Source: Daldinia sp. FL1419 (Eukaryota; Ascomycota; Sordariomycetes; Xylariales; Hypoxylaceae). Taken from it: a stretch of 64,000 nucleotides of DNA. The notes under the pieces are model-generated. The model was not told the origin of the DNA. It saw only the letters and a list, made by a program, of their open reading frames with translations, and did no database searches. Below, in pieces: positions 46,620-57,868 of this stretch. The stretch's first letter is position 1, and every line of letters begins with the position of its first letter. The stretch is from positions 1-64,000 of the forward strand of contig MU623423.1 of NCBI GenBank assembly GCA_025201765.1, read 5' to 3'. The position numbers were made by a program, and so were the translations under genes.

Positions 46620-47783
46620 TTATTCCTTCTCCATATCCTTGGGTGCCGGGTCCCCAATACCGTCCTCGTTAATGGCAAACAGACAATCGCTTTCGGGCAA
46701 GCAGGGGCTGTCGTAGATCTTGGCGATACGGGTCTCGCCACGGCCTTTCTTCAGACTGATTCGCGTGGTGCTGGCGTGCGCGATGATGTTACCGCCGATG
46801 GGCTTCTTGGGGTCCGGGTTGAACATGGAGGATGGGCCGCCGTCGACTTGTGCTACGACTTGGTTGGTGATGACTACGGCGATACCGAACTCGTCGGCTA
46901 GACGCTGCAGCGTACGCATGAATTTAGCGAGATGGGTCTGCCGCGAGGAGAGTTCTCCTCGCCCGAGGAAATCTGTGCGGTATAGTGAGGTCGCGCTGTC
47001 GACGATGAGCAGAGAGAACCGGGTCTCGCACATCATCGTCGCGGCTTGGGTGAGTAATTGTAGCTGGTGATCCGAGTTGTAGGCTCGCGCGTAGGCGACG
47101 TTGTCGAGGACTTCCTCCCCGGACAGACCGTACCGATTCGCTACGGCGAGTAATCGTACCGGCCTGAAAGTGCCTTCTGTGTCGATGTATAGACATTTGC
47201 CTTCGCCGCCGCCCATGTCGAAGGGTAGTTGACACGTGACTGCGAGAGTATGGCAGATCTGACTTTTTCCCGTGCGGAACTCGCCGAAGAGCTCTGTCAC
47301 CGAGCCGGTCTCGACACCACCGGCTAGCAGAGTGTCCAGGTTCTTCGATCCCGTGGTGATGGAAATCAGCTCGCTTCTCCGTTGGTGCATCTCCGTAGCG
47401 GTTGTGAAGCCCATAGGAACCAGTTTAGATGCTGGGATTCATTAGACCTTCGTTATTGACACCTGATTGCCTGGGTATATAGAATCGGCTTACCTTCGGC
47501 AAGAATCTTTGCAGCCTTTTGTTCCGATATGCCCTTGACTTGTTCCAAGGCACGTCTCGGCGTGTAAGCAACTGACTCGACAGTTTGAAATCCTCCCTCA
47601 GCTAGAAGTTGGCAATCGCGCTTCGTCAAGCCTGAAAGACCCTGGTGCAAAGCTAGTTAGCATGAATACAATCCTCTTTTCTTGGAACAATCTCTACCAT
47701 ACCTCTAGAGCGTGGATGGGCGTTGGGGCACCCGGGCCAGTCGTTCCGCTGTCCTCAGCTCCATCCTCGTACTCCTGCGACAT
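46620..47783 (-). CDS. RAD51: RAD51 recombinase (three exons)
   Basis: Forms the nucleoprotein filament that carries out strand exchange in homologous recombination in mitosis and meiosis. Minus-strand exons 47703-47783, 47494-47641 and 46620-47431 give 346 residues. The N-terminal helix-hairpin-helix domain covers about 28-85 (TKRDCQLLAEGGF, ALEQVKGISEQKAAKI). The ATPase core has Walker A GEFRTGKS at 126-133 and Walker B LLIVD at 217-221, then the QVVAQVDGG loop (267-275) and the KKPIGGN loop. Homologues in filamentous fungi have similar length. Its start is divergent from NUP120 with 511 nt between, and an MCB-type ACGCGT lies 97 nt upstream of the ATG. Confidence 0.97.
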
Positions 47784-48294
47784 CTTTGCGAGCTATGCGT
47801 ACCTGACTTGACCGTACGAAGCTTGGATATGAGGGCAAGAGAATGGGAATGTGAGTAGACTTGGATGGAGACTTTATGAACGCGTCAAACGCGAAATGTG
47901 GCGAGAAAACAAATGAAAATCGCGGAAGCACGTGAGTGAATTTACCAATTTAACTCGGATCTAAGCTGGTATGTATCCACAATTGGCTGCAGGCAGGCGG
48001 CCCCCACACTGTTACTTTGGCCCTGGTACTAAGCTAGGTACTGTATCTTAGTACCTGTACTTAGTAGTACTACATATAGTTATAGGTACCTTAACTAGTG
48101 TAGTTGACTAGGTTAGGTACTTGTCATAGCTTCTCGGGCAACCAAATGCTGCACCTACTTTCTATCGATAAGCTCAAGTTCCAGCCGGTAACTTCTTCTT
48201 CAAGTTGTTTTGAAGCTCCGGATTCTTGTTGTGCGCGCGTCATTCACAAACACATCTCGACGACACCAATTTTATTCGGAGCGTCGCATTCAGC
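47784..48294. promoter_or_regulatory. Bidirectional promoter region, RAD51 / NUP120
   Basis: 511 bases between divergent starts. The RAD51-proximal half carries ACGCGT and ACGCGAAA (47880-47896). The middle has dense GTACT/TAGTACT and TAGGTACC elements (48025-48120). No gene seen. Confidence 0.6.
47880..47896. promoter_or_regulatory. MCB (ACGCGT) plus ACGCGAAA element upstream of RAD51
   Basis: A palindromic ACGCGT (47880-47885) is followed 3 bases later by ACGCGAAA (47889-47896), about 97-113 nt upstream of the RAD51 start. In budding yeast RAD51 is controlled through ACGCGT boxes by MBF at G1/S. The hexamer also occurs elsewhere in the window, so position rather than mere presence is the argument. 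Confidence 0.5.
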
Positions 48295-51200
48295 ATGGCG
48301 ACTGCGGTGTATTCCTTCAAGGAAACGCGACTGAACCTGGAGCCATCGTCAAGCTCGTATATTGTTGACGTCGAGCTCCCTACTACGAGTACCCAGGCAC
48401 GAATTCAACGCAACGACAGATCAGCCAAGACCATCGCTAAGAAGGATGCTTCTCGAGCTACTACCTCCGCCATATACTATCGAAAGCATCATAGCTCTCC
48501 CAAAGGATTCCTCTGGAGACTTCTCGAAGGCGATACCGTTTTGAGCATCCGATCCGTCGATCTTTATAAGTCGAAGAAGACTGTCGACGCAAACCTCATC
48601 CTCAACTTTCACTTTCAGCATACCATCATACCTAGTTGCGTTGCCCTCTGCGACCCGTCAGATCACGATGCGCTCAGTATCTTTATCCTCGACACCGTCG
48701 GCCAGTTATACACGCTCTTCCTGAGGCCAGACTCCTTCCGCAAGCGTTCGTTCGTCGAGACGGGGCTGGGAGATGCTTGCAAGATTTATCAACCAAATGC
48801 GTTCCGCAATTTCAAGCATCCATACAGGCTCGTTGCAGTTGATAACGACCAACTAGTCGCAACTCTTTCCGACGGCGGCCACATACGTTTTGATAGGAAT
48901 ATAGGATACAATGGTTTGTTTGATACCCCTGTTGATTGTGGGTTGCACGCTTAACATGATTTCTAGTTACCCACTCACAATGGAAGGAAACGTTTTATAA
49001 TGCGAAGGGCTGGTTGCGAAGTCTGTTAGGAGGCCGAGGAGATCTAGACGTCAAGGCCGCGGCGGCTGCAGTTCATACAGATCTGGGGCTTAACAGCGCC
49101 TCATTTCTCTTCACAGTTTGCCTGGACCACCGACTACGAATTTGGAATTTAAATAGCGGACAGATCCTCGGAGCTGTAGATCTGCTCAACTCCGACAGAG
49201 ACCCCCAGGAGACGGGGAAATGGCAGATAGACGCCTCGCAGGCGAACCTACTTCGTATCGTCGGCACTACCGAGGGCAAACGTCTCCTCGTGACATATTC
49301 TCCCGTTGGTCCCGGGGAGTTTAAGTTTTGGATGCTGAGGTCCGACAATTCTAATTTCGTTGATGCAGATGATCTCTATCCCGATCACGAGCTGGTGCCT
49401 ATCCCTCCTCTTGGATCGGACGTCTGGACTCTCGCGGATTTCAGCGTGGCGGAACATTCGTCATCTGGAGTATATAGGATGTGGCTCTTATGGAAGAATA
49501 ATATGGCGTACCGAGTTCAGGAATTGACGTTCTTGGTGGATGAACTCACCGAAGTCTGGCACGACCGTTGGCGATCCGTGTTCTCTGATACTGCTGTGCC
49601 GACCGCGCCGGTATCTGGCCCCTCCGATTCTACGGACCCTACCGAAAAATGGCTGCAGCTCATATTCTTTCCTGGAAGGTTCCCTAAAGCAACTATAGAA
49701 GCTGCGCTTAGCGCTTACGAGGGAGCTATTGGAAGGCAGAGTAACCTCGGATCTCGCAACAGTACGGGCCTTGCTGAGTCGATCTGCTCCGCTGTCGCCT
49801 CTACCTCATCCCTCAATAAGTCGGCATCAGGCGATATGGATCATGAACAATTTAGGACCTCGAGCGAGATGCAGTGGCGGAAATTCTACAGAATTTTGAT
49901 CGAGCTGGATAGGCCGAGGGGCGAAGCCTTGTCCTTCTCTTACGATGGGGAGTCGGGAATGCCCTGGGTCGTATGCGCCGATAGTATATCGGCCATCAGA
50001 GAATGCAGCCAGTTAGAACAAATCTGCCATAACCCACAGGCGGAGTTTCGAGGGTCGAACGAGATCCCGACTCTTATCACCTCCGGTCTTAATTTCATTG
50101 AGGGTTTCTCGGACAGTATGTTGCAGATATGCCATTCTGTCATCCGCCCGGAGATGTTAGAGGAGTCGTCCAAGTCAGACCAAGAACGACTCCAATTCGT
50201 TTCGGACAAGGCGGGGTTCTGGCGTCAGATCACCGACGAGGACGCCGCCCAGGTCACCGATGCTCTTGGTCCAAACTTTAACCTAGTAACCACCGAGCTA
50301 TGTGACAGAGTCCTCGCGACATGCAACGAGACTTGGAATTCTCCACATCCTACAGAGCTTCCTCTAACGGAGTTTGGGCGGAGGGTGGTCGTCAAGGCGA
50401 CCCAAGATCTAATCGAGGTGCAATGGAACGTTAGCTTTAGCCAACTGATCCTCCTCGTCCATATGGAATTTGAATTTGATCGCCCCGAAGATGCCCTCCA
50501 TAACCGTATCGAGGTTGGCGTGATATACCGCAATCTACTCATAATACTTAAGCGGCTTGAATTGCTTCGATGGCTTGTTAATACCCAATTGACGACGTCA
50601 CTTACAAGAATAGAGAGGTTAATCGCCGGGCCGGACAGTTCCCCCGTTGCCCCGAAACGGCAGGCTGAAGAGTATAGAATTCTCACAGCGCTCGAGGGCA
50701 ACGTGGGACACCTTCTTGGAGTACCCGAACCTGGAGCAATACCGTCGGGTGGACTTCCCTCGATAATTATGCACATCGCTGCTGATCTTTGTGCTCCCGC
50801 TAGTAACGTGGAGTTGCAACCTCAATATATTCAGTGCGGTCTGCTTTTTAGAGATAGAGCGGATCTTGCTATGGAATTAAGTCCATTCTGCGAGCAAGAC
50901 CCCTTTTCAACCTACGTGCAAGGTCGCGTTCGCCTTGCGCTGAAAGACTTTACGACCGCAGCTATATACTTCAAAAAAGCGGCGTATGGCATGAGTAAGT
51001 AAATATTGATAGAGTTTGAGAAGCTCAGCTAACGGTTCATACAGGTCTTCCCCAAGCGAATCCTGAAAGACACAGTAGTGGTCTCCTTGACGAGACAGAG
51101 TGGAACTTACTCTTTGCGGGACTGCCACGATATTACGCTCACATAGTAGCTCTCTACGAACACCAAAAGGCTTATTCATTCGTTATTGACTTTGCTTGTC

Positions 51201-51901
51201 TCGCTCTACAATTTGTAAATAGGAAAACCGAGGACGCCGTCACAGTCCGAACAGAGATTCAATTACGTCTCTTTAACGGTGCCCTAAACACTTCCCGGTT
51301 TGAGTTGGCACACTCAACAGTTGTGGCGATTAAAGACCGTGCTTTACAACACGGATGCTTACGGGTACTGATCCAAGCGATGTGTGATAATCTCCACAAC
51401 TCGGAATTAGTTAACCTCACATTCCCGGGCCTACAGGGTGAAGTCGATGATATACTTGCACAGCACTGCCGAGACACGGTAGACGTCATCACTGGTGTGC
51501 CGTATCATCAGATCCTCTATGCTTGGCGCATCAAGCGAAACGACTACCGTGGTGCCGCCGCAATCCTACTTGATCGCATTCAGAAGCTGAAGCAGCTCGG
51601 AGAAGGCGACCAGGTAACGGGCGATGATGTTCTGGATACGGCTGTAACGAGGCAGTATCTAATGCTCATCAATATTCTAAGCTGCGTGGATCCAAAACAG
51701 GCATGGATTACTATCGAGGGCCCAACACGTCCGATTAAGCCCGGCGAACGGGGTGAGCCCGCTGCTAAACCACCTACCAAGCGCAAGGTGGTCACGCTGG
51801 CCGATATCCGCAAGGAATACCAGGACGAACTCGATCGCATCGCCGCCATCCATAACGACCAATTCGGATTCGCAGCGGACGACGAGATGGAAATCCTGTG
51901 A
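48295..51901 (+). CDS. NUP120: Nucleoporin NUP120 / NUP160 (three exons)
   Basis: Scaffold nucleoporin of the Y (Nup84/Nup107) complex of the nuclear pore. Exons 48295-48913, 48967-50994 and 51045-51901 give 1167 residues. The N-terminal beta-propeller part includes the conserved FLFTVCLDHRLRIWNL segment, and the protein continues into a long alpha-helical domain with the C-terminal FAGLPRYYAHIVALYEHQKAYSFVIDFA region typical of NUP120/160. Both introns are about 50 nt; the second has a GTAAGT donor and an ACAG acceptor after a CTCAGCTAAC branch. The start chosen is the ATG at 48295; frames opening earlier are leader sequence. Confidence 0.9.
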
Positions 51902-52319
51902 CCGTCAAGATAACAAGAAGGAACGACGAGCGAAAGAAAGAAAGAATAAAAATGTATAACAGTAGGGTGTTTTTTACTAGATGATACCTCCCGGGATTTT
52001 TCAGATATAGACCTTAGGTCCCCGCGCCCCCTTTTTTACCCGCAGAACTTTGAGATTAGGAATAGGCAAAAGGCGAAGTGTAATGAAATGAAATTAATGG
52101 GATGGGATTATTGATTGAATTTATCGATTCATTGATTTATTGATTGGAATATTATAAGACCTTCTTCATGAATACCTAAACGTAACGCCTTGACCCTTTC
52201 TTTCTGTCGCTCTCTCTCTCGCTCTTTCTGACTCGATCACATGATGCCAACTATAAATACCAGAGACCACTTAAACGCCGTGCCGTCGATGCTCGAAGCT
52301 TGCCTTTCGGCAGTTGAGC

Positions 52320-52354
<35 letters not shown>

Positions 52355-52540
52355 AAGAGGAATAGTAGGAGTAGGAATAGTAAAAGGTAAAGGGGTAATA
52401 AGAATGTACAGGGGAATTAGGTTTTATAACAAGGGGTTATGGTGTGGTGTGGTATGGCGGGTGACTTGGAAGATAACAACGGCGGTGGGTAGTAAGGCAC
52501 AATACAAGATTACATATCCCGACCCTCTCGCTCATCTGCT
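51902..52540. other. Convergent intergenic region with a TTG repeat
   Basis: 639 bases between the stops of NUP120 and VPS26. Contains GATT-rich AT DNA at 52095-52160, a CTCTCTCTC run near 52210 and (TTG)n at 52320-52354. No gene seen. Confidence 0.6.
52320..52354. repeat. (TTG)n trinucleotide microsatellite
   Basis: 35 bases, nearly twelve perfect TTG units, between convergent genes. Translations of it (poly-Leu and similar) are not genes. Confidence 0.95.
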
Positions 52541-53593
52541 CTACGCTTGAGCGGGTAAGGGCATAGGACGGGTGGATTCGGGAACGGAGACGACGCCTTG
52601 GGGCTCGTTGGCGGCGGCGGCGTCGGGGGCTTGTCGGTAGAGGATGATTTCGGACTGCTTAAAGTACCGCCGGGCGTCCTCGTCGATCAGGACCAGGCTG
52701 AGGTAGTACCGCGTCGAGAACTTCTTGTTCACGTCCCGGAAGGTGGGCGTCAGGTCGAAGCCCCCGAGGAATAGGCGGATGGGGATGGTTTCGCCGCGGG
52801 AGGGGGAGCCGTCCATTATCTGGCGAGGGGTTAGTTAGTTAGTTAGTTAGTCCGTTTGTTTGTTTGTCGGTGGGGATAGAGGTTTATGCTACGAGGTGGG
52901 ATTTACCTCGAAGCGCACGAGGGTCTCGCTCTCGTTGTATTGATTAGGCGCGGCGCCGGTGGTCTCCCTCCGGATAATACTAAGTTCCATGTGCTTGATC
53001 TTGAGGCGGACGAGGAGGAAGTATATACGGCCGACGATGACGTCCTTTAGGTGGTATTTGCTCTTGGAGTACTCGAACTCAATATGTAAACAGTCCTCGA
53101 TACCGACGTCCATCTTGATAGAGGAGTTCATCTCGGGAGGCACGCGATAGCTATAGACCCAAAGGTCTTTCTCGCGGATAACGTCGGCCATCCGGCGGGC
53201 GACGGTGACGCGCACGAAGTAGCGCAGCTTGACGTTGATGCCATTGTAGGACTCGTACTGCTTCTCGACGTTCTTGAAGTTGAAGTCGAAGGTCTGGGGG
53301 TGCTGTAACTCGCCCGGGGCGGCAAGCTCCTGGTTCAGGGAGAGAAACTCGTAGTGATTCCCGCGGTCGAAGAACATCTCTATGGTACCAATGAATTGGA
53401 CTTTGATGCCGGTATGTTCTAGGCGCTTCCCATCCTTCGGGCGCACGGTAACCTGACCCTTGACGGACTCGCCATCCATATATAGCGGCGCCTTCTCGCG
53501 GCGCTGCTTCTCCCGTATATCGACCACTTGGCGCTCGTCGCTATCTTCCAGTACTATATCGATGTCCACCGGAGTGGCGAAGAAGTACGACAT
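52541..53593 (-). CDS. VPS26: Retromer subunit VPS26 (two exons)
   Basis: Arrestin-fold subunit of the retromer, which returns cargo receptors from endosomes to the Golgi. Minus-strand exons 52907-53593 and 52541-52819 give 321 residues. The whole length matches the family: the start MSYFFATPVDIDIVLED, GTIEMFFDRGNHYEF, NVKLRYFVRVTV, the KHMELSIIRRETTG segment, and exon 2 with GETIPIRLFLGGFDLTPTFRDVN and KFSTRYYLSLVLIDEDARRYFKQSEI. The C-terminal tail is short and Ala/Pro-rich. The 87-nt intron holds (TTAG)4 and (TTTG)3 runs. It is divergent from RPL9. Confidence 0.96.
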
Positions 53594-54186
53594 GTCGGGC
53601 GGATATCGAATGCGAAGGAGGGGGGAATTGGCCGTTGTTGTCGTCGGTGTTGTTCATTCGTCAGTCAATTCCAGGAACCGAGAATCCAAGAATCCGCCAA
53701 TCTTGGCGCTGAGGGTGAGTTCCTTGTGGCTTGAGCTTCAAGCTTCAGCCTCATCGGAAAATCGGTGTGTAGTCCAACCTTCTCTGCTTCTTAATCGGAG
53801 TGGGGTAAGCCACAACTCTGCCCCCGCTGCCTGTAGCCCTAATGGAACAAAGCTAGTCAAGTACCTTGTACCAAAATTCATGGCACTTACCCCAATCTAA
53901 GCTTAGCGACCGACCGCACAACCGAATTTCCTCAATTGATTGAATTTTTGACTTTGGCTCTGGAGACTTTTTTCCCCGTTCAAGACGACATCACATTCAG
54001 GTACGTTTTCCAGCTCCGCGCCCGATACCCTCCAAGATTAATTCTTTTTTTTGTTGTTTCCGTTTTAATTAGTACGCACCATATCCTACCGTGTTGGTGT
54101 GTGAAATTTGGCAATTTATACTCACATCTTTTTTCTTCTCCAGGTCCATTTCTCCCCCCCGCCGCACCCTCACCTGAACCGTCAAG
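53594..54186. promoter_or_regulatory. Divergent promoter region VPS26 / RPL9 with a probable 5' UTR intron
   Basis: 593 bases between starts. A likely leader intron of RPL9 spans 54001-54143: donor CAG|GTACGT, a long T-rich tract and acceptor TTCTCCAG, leaving about 43 nt of leader before the ATG. Leader introns are common in fungal ribosomal protein genes. No coding exon is visible in it. Confidence 0.5.
54001..54143 (+). other. Candidate 5' UTR intron of RPL9
   Basis: GTACGT donor at 54001 and TTCTTCTCCAG acceptor ending at 54143, polypyrimidine tract before the acceptor. The prediction rests on splice signals only. Confidence 0.45.
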
Positions 54187-55143
54187 ATGCGATACATCCA
54201 CAGTCTCGAGACCTTGGAGATTCCCGAGGGAGGTACGTCTTTCGAATCGATTCTTCCATGGCGGCAACATCGGCCCAGGAGTTATGACATTTTGGGTTGG
54301 GTGTTTGCTACTTGAGGAGATATCCAACTTTTGCCGACTTTCAATCATAAAAAAAAACAAATACTGACATGCGACTCGCGGAATAGTCAAGGTCTCCATC
54401 AAGTCCCGTAACGTCACAGTCGAGGGCCCCCGAGGTACGATGCCATTCATAACCAACGATGACGAATCGCAATTTGGAAGCGCGAAAGGAATCTAACAGA
54501 AACTTGAACAGGCAAGCTCTCCAAGGACCTGAGCCACATCGCGGTCAACTTTTCGCGACCTAAGAAGAATGTTATTGGCATTGAGATTCACCACGGTTCG
54601 CGAAAGGACGTCGCCACCCTCCGAACCGTCCGAACTCTGATCAACAACCTGGTCATCGGTGTCACCAAGGGCTTCAAGTACAAGATGCGTTACGTCTACG
54701 CCCATTTCCCCATCAACGTCAACGTCGAGAAGAACGGCGAGACTGGCAACTTCGAGGTCGAGATCCGGTACGTTTTGCGCTCGAGGGAACATTCCCCAGA
54801 TATCCTTTGGGAAGGGGTTATGGATGAGGAAATGGTTAGCTGATTGTTGATCGAACAGAAACTTCATCGGCGAGAAGCTCGTCCGAAGAGTCGTCATGCA
54901 ACCCGGTGTCGACGTCCAAATCTCCACAGCCCAGAAGGACGAGCTACTCCTCCTAGGTAACTCCCTCGAGGATGTTTCCCAGAGCGCCGCCGATATCCAA
55001 CAGATCTGCCGAGTCCGAAACAAGGATATCCGAAAGGTAGCCTCTGCCCCTTATCTTCCTGATAGAGTTGATGCTAACGCAAAGTCCAGTTCTTGGACGG
55101 TATGTACGTGTCTGAGAAGGGCAACATCGTGGAGGAGGTGTAA
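54187..55143 (+). CDS. RPL9: 60S ribosomal protein L9 (uL6), five exons
   Basis: Large-subunit ribosomal protein near the sarcin-ricin loop and the stalk base. Exons 54187-54232, 54387-54434, 54512-54767, 54859-55036 and 55090-55143 give 193 residues. All four junctions keep the frame and rebuild the family sequence: the start MRYIHSLETLEIPEG, VKVSIKSRNVTVEGPRGKL across two introns, TRTLINNLVIGVTKGFKYKMR-like core, NFIGEKLVRRV and the C-terminal FLDGMYVSEKGNIVEE in the last, 54-nt exon. Small N-terminal exons and a larger first intron are usual for fungal ribosomal protein genes. Confidence 0.97.
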
Positions 55144-56732
55144 ACGGGTGGACATAACGGGACACAAATGGTTTCTTTGCTTTTAGGGTCTCAATACGGA
55201 GTCGCCGGGGTTCATCTGCATCTCACGTAGCAACAGTAGCTGCGAAAAATGGAACCGAATACTGAGCAAAAACTGCGTTTCTACGCTTTGGACCACAATA
55301 CCTACGGTCGTTGTGAATTGTAAACATATACGTTTATCATACTCGCTCTAGGGACTGGTGGTTTTCAGACGGTGAGGTGTGGGCTTGAGATAAAAAGTCT
55401 TATTACTACTACTACTACTACTACTCGATTACCCCCGTGACGATTCGTGAGAACCCAGAAGCATCTAGAAATGAAAATTCCATCATAAACTGAGTCCTCC
55501 GGCTAGTGATTCCATGATCTAAAATCCGTCTACTGCAGCATATCTGATTACCGTACTCCGCCCGCATGCCTCCTCGTATCGAGGGCCCCGAAGCATAAGC
55601 ACTCGAGTATGCTTGAAGTATTTTACTACGTCCCCGCAATCTCTAATACTCAGCTCATCTACGGAGTTTACGAGCGAGGGTTTCCAAAAGGCCTTGCTCT
55701 CGGCTGTCCGATGCCCTTCGAGCTCGTTTAGTCTGCGTAGGGGTTTGTTGATCCCCAGCCACCTGGATTATAACGCATACTATACTTAGAAAATACTCCC
55801 ATTTCTTCTTGTCCCAAGATCTCATGCTAGCTACCTATGTTACGAATACGTGTAGTTATGGAATATGTGAGATACTTACATAGGTACCTAGGTACCTACA
55901 TATTGTGAGACTTGAAGTATACAGGAAATTGGGACACTTACAAAGAAGGCTCGGCGTTTCAAAGCCTTATAGTAGGCGACTAGCCTCGTTCATTGCCACG
56001 ATGATATGGGAATATGCTTATAAGACGTTGCTTACAGAATGGTCGAACTACGTAGAGGATAACGTGGTATATCATGCCTAGTTACTACTTCTTTCATCTC
56101 ATCTCTCGCCTGGGCATAAATCTTGGAGTAATAGACTAGTAAACTTTCATCAACGTTGCTCGAAGCAACTGCAATGCGTTAAGTCGCAGCAGGAAGGCAA
56201 TATAATATTGAGTCTCATCTCGATCAGGTGACCTTAGGGAAGATTCCTCGAGGCACCGAATATTCATTCGTAACTAGGTATCTACCTGAGTAGACCATCC
56301 GTTCACCCGTCCATATCCCATCCCAGGCAAGCCCCCTTGACCTTCCGTGCCAAGCTCATCTGGCTCAACCTAAGATGCATCCTCATTATCTGTTTCATAT
56401 ATACAAGTTTCGGAGGCTCATCTCAACCCTCCTCCCCTCAATTCCTCTCCATTTTCCATGCCACTCATATGTCAATGTCAGTGTCAGTTGTTCGTGTTTT
56501 TCGTTTGAATTTCAGTTGGTCTCGTTGCAACTCTTCGTCAATTAGTCTAGGTAAGGAAAAAAACCTCCGCATTCCGAAACGCCGTTAGTGATGTGGGTTG
56601 GGTAGAATAGATGGATTCGTGGTATGTATATCCGTGTGAATGAAAAAAAGAATATCACGACGAAGGGAATTATAAACTCAATGTCGGACGGGTAGGGAAA
56701 GGTTCGTAGTAATACAGCTCGGAGTCGGTGGT
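55144..56732. other. Convergent intergenic region, RPL9 / Cys-rich membrane protein
   Basis: 1.6 kb with no convincing gene. Contains (ACT)8 at 55404-55427 and TAGGTACCTAGGTACCTAC at 55881-55899. The 84-residue open frame at 56337-56588 has no recognisable character. Confidence 0.5.
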
Positions 56733-57868
56733 TTAACTTCTTCTCGAGGGTCCTCGTGAAGTTCTTGAAGGTCTCGAAGTTCTCGTCCCTCTCGACTGTC
56801 TAGAACGTCGCGTATCTCGCGTTCTCCTATCCGAGCTTAAACTACCTGTAAAAAAAAATTGGTCAGTAAACCCCTCATCGGAGTTTATCTTTTGGGGATA
56901 AACTCACTAGGGCTGCTTGCAGTATAGGAGTCAGTATAGTACGAACTACTCCAGTCACTTGTGCCTCGGGGAGGCTTTTCCCTACTAGCCCTGCGTTGCT
57001 TATCGCTTCTCCTTAGGCCTAGAAGCAGTGCGGCTGCGCCTATACCAGCGGCCAGCCAGCCCGCTCCGTCCCCTGATTTCTTTTCCTTTCTAGCCGCGGC
57101 CGAGGTGGGTCGACCTCCACCGCCTCCACCTCCGAACCAAGTGCGGTGAGCTGGTCGCGCTGCTGCGCCGTACGTGCTACCGTGTCTACTCCCGCGCCTT
57201 GTGTATCCTTCCTCGATGATCTCAATTCGCTCCGTCTCTCGCTTTTTCTTGCCTCCGCCAAAAATGCCGGCGACCACGCCCCAGAGGCCTCTGGCAATGC
57301 AGCAGAAACATAGCAGTAGTAATAGAACTACGCCGGCAATGGTGCCAACGACGATACCGGCGATAGCGCCTCCGCTCAGTGAGCCGCTTGTAGTTGCGAT
57401 AGGAGCTGGTGTGGTAGTAGACGAAGCAGTTTCGCTGGCTGCGGTGCCGGTAGTAGTAGTAGCAGTCGGTGGGGTGGTTTCTATAACAGTGCTACCACTA
57501 GTAACCCTGTAAGGAGCCGAATACTGAGTTGTGACGATACCGACGGTAGTCCATTGGGTCCAGGAGCCGCCACCGTTTGCTAAGCACTGGCCTTCGTAGG
57601 CACAGTATTGCCAATTTGCGCAGCAGATAGGACCGCAGGCGATTTGTCCAGATCCCTCAGGTGGTTTACAGGGTTCTCCCGACCCGCCTGCCGGTGCGGT
57701 CGAGTCGCCTAGGAAAGAACTGATAGTGCTGGTGTAGGTCCTCGTCTCGGTCCAGGTAGTCGTGTAAGCGACCTCATCCCTCTTGACGACATCTTGAGGG
57801 TACGGATGAGCGACGACGGAGGAAAGGAGTAGTGAGAGGAGAAGCGGTTGGTACTGGCTGAATCGCAT
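56733..57868 (-). CDS. Secreted-type Cys-rich single-pass membrane protein (two exons)
   Basis: Minus-strand exons 56908-57868 and 56733-56845 give 357 residues. The signal peptide is residues 1-20 (MRFSQYQPLLLSLLLSSVVA). The outer part has six Cys (67, 78, 82, 83, 89, 95) in a compact CGPICCANWQYCAYEGQC-type pattern, then a Thr/Ser-rich stalk. The transmembrane helix is at about 168-194, followed by basic and Gly-rich cytoplasmic sequence with a second hydrophobic patch at 271-285. The 62-nt intron near the end (GTGAGT donor, TACTGAC branch, TTTACAG acceptor) replaces a 4-residue read-through end by a 37-residue Arg/Ser-rich tail. It looks like a cell-wall or surface sensor; function unknown. 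Confidence 0.75.

Noticed and set aside
46446..46901. 151-residue plus-strand open frame over RAD51
   Set aside because: It is antisense to well-supported RAD51 exon 3 and shows no domain; typical shadow in GC-rich coding DNA.
50225..50776. 183-residue minus-strand open frame
   Set aside because: Antisense to NUP120 exon 2 with no recognisable motif.
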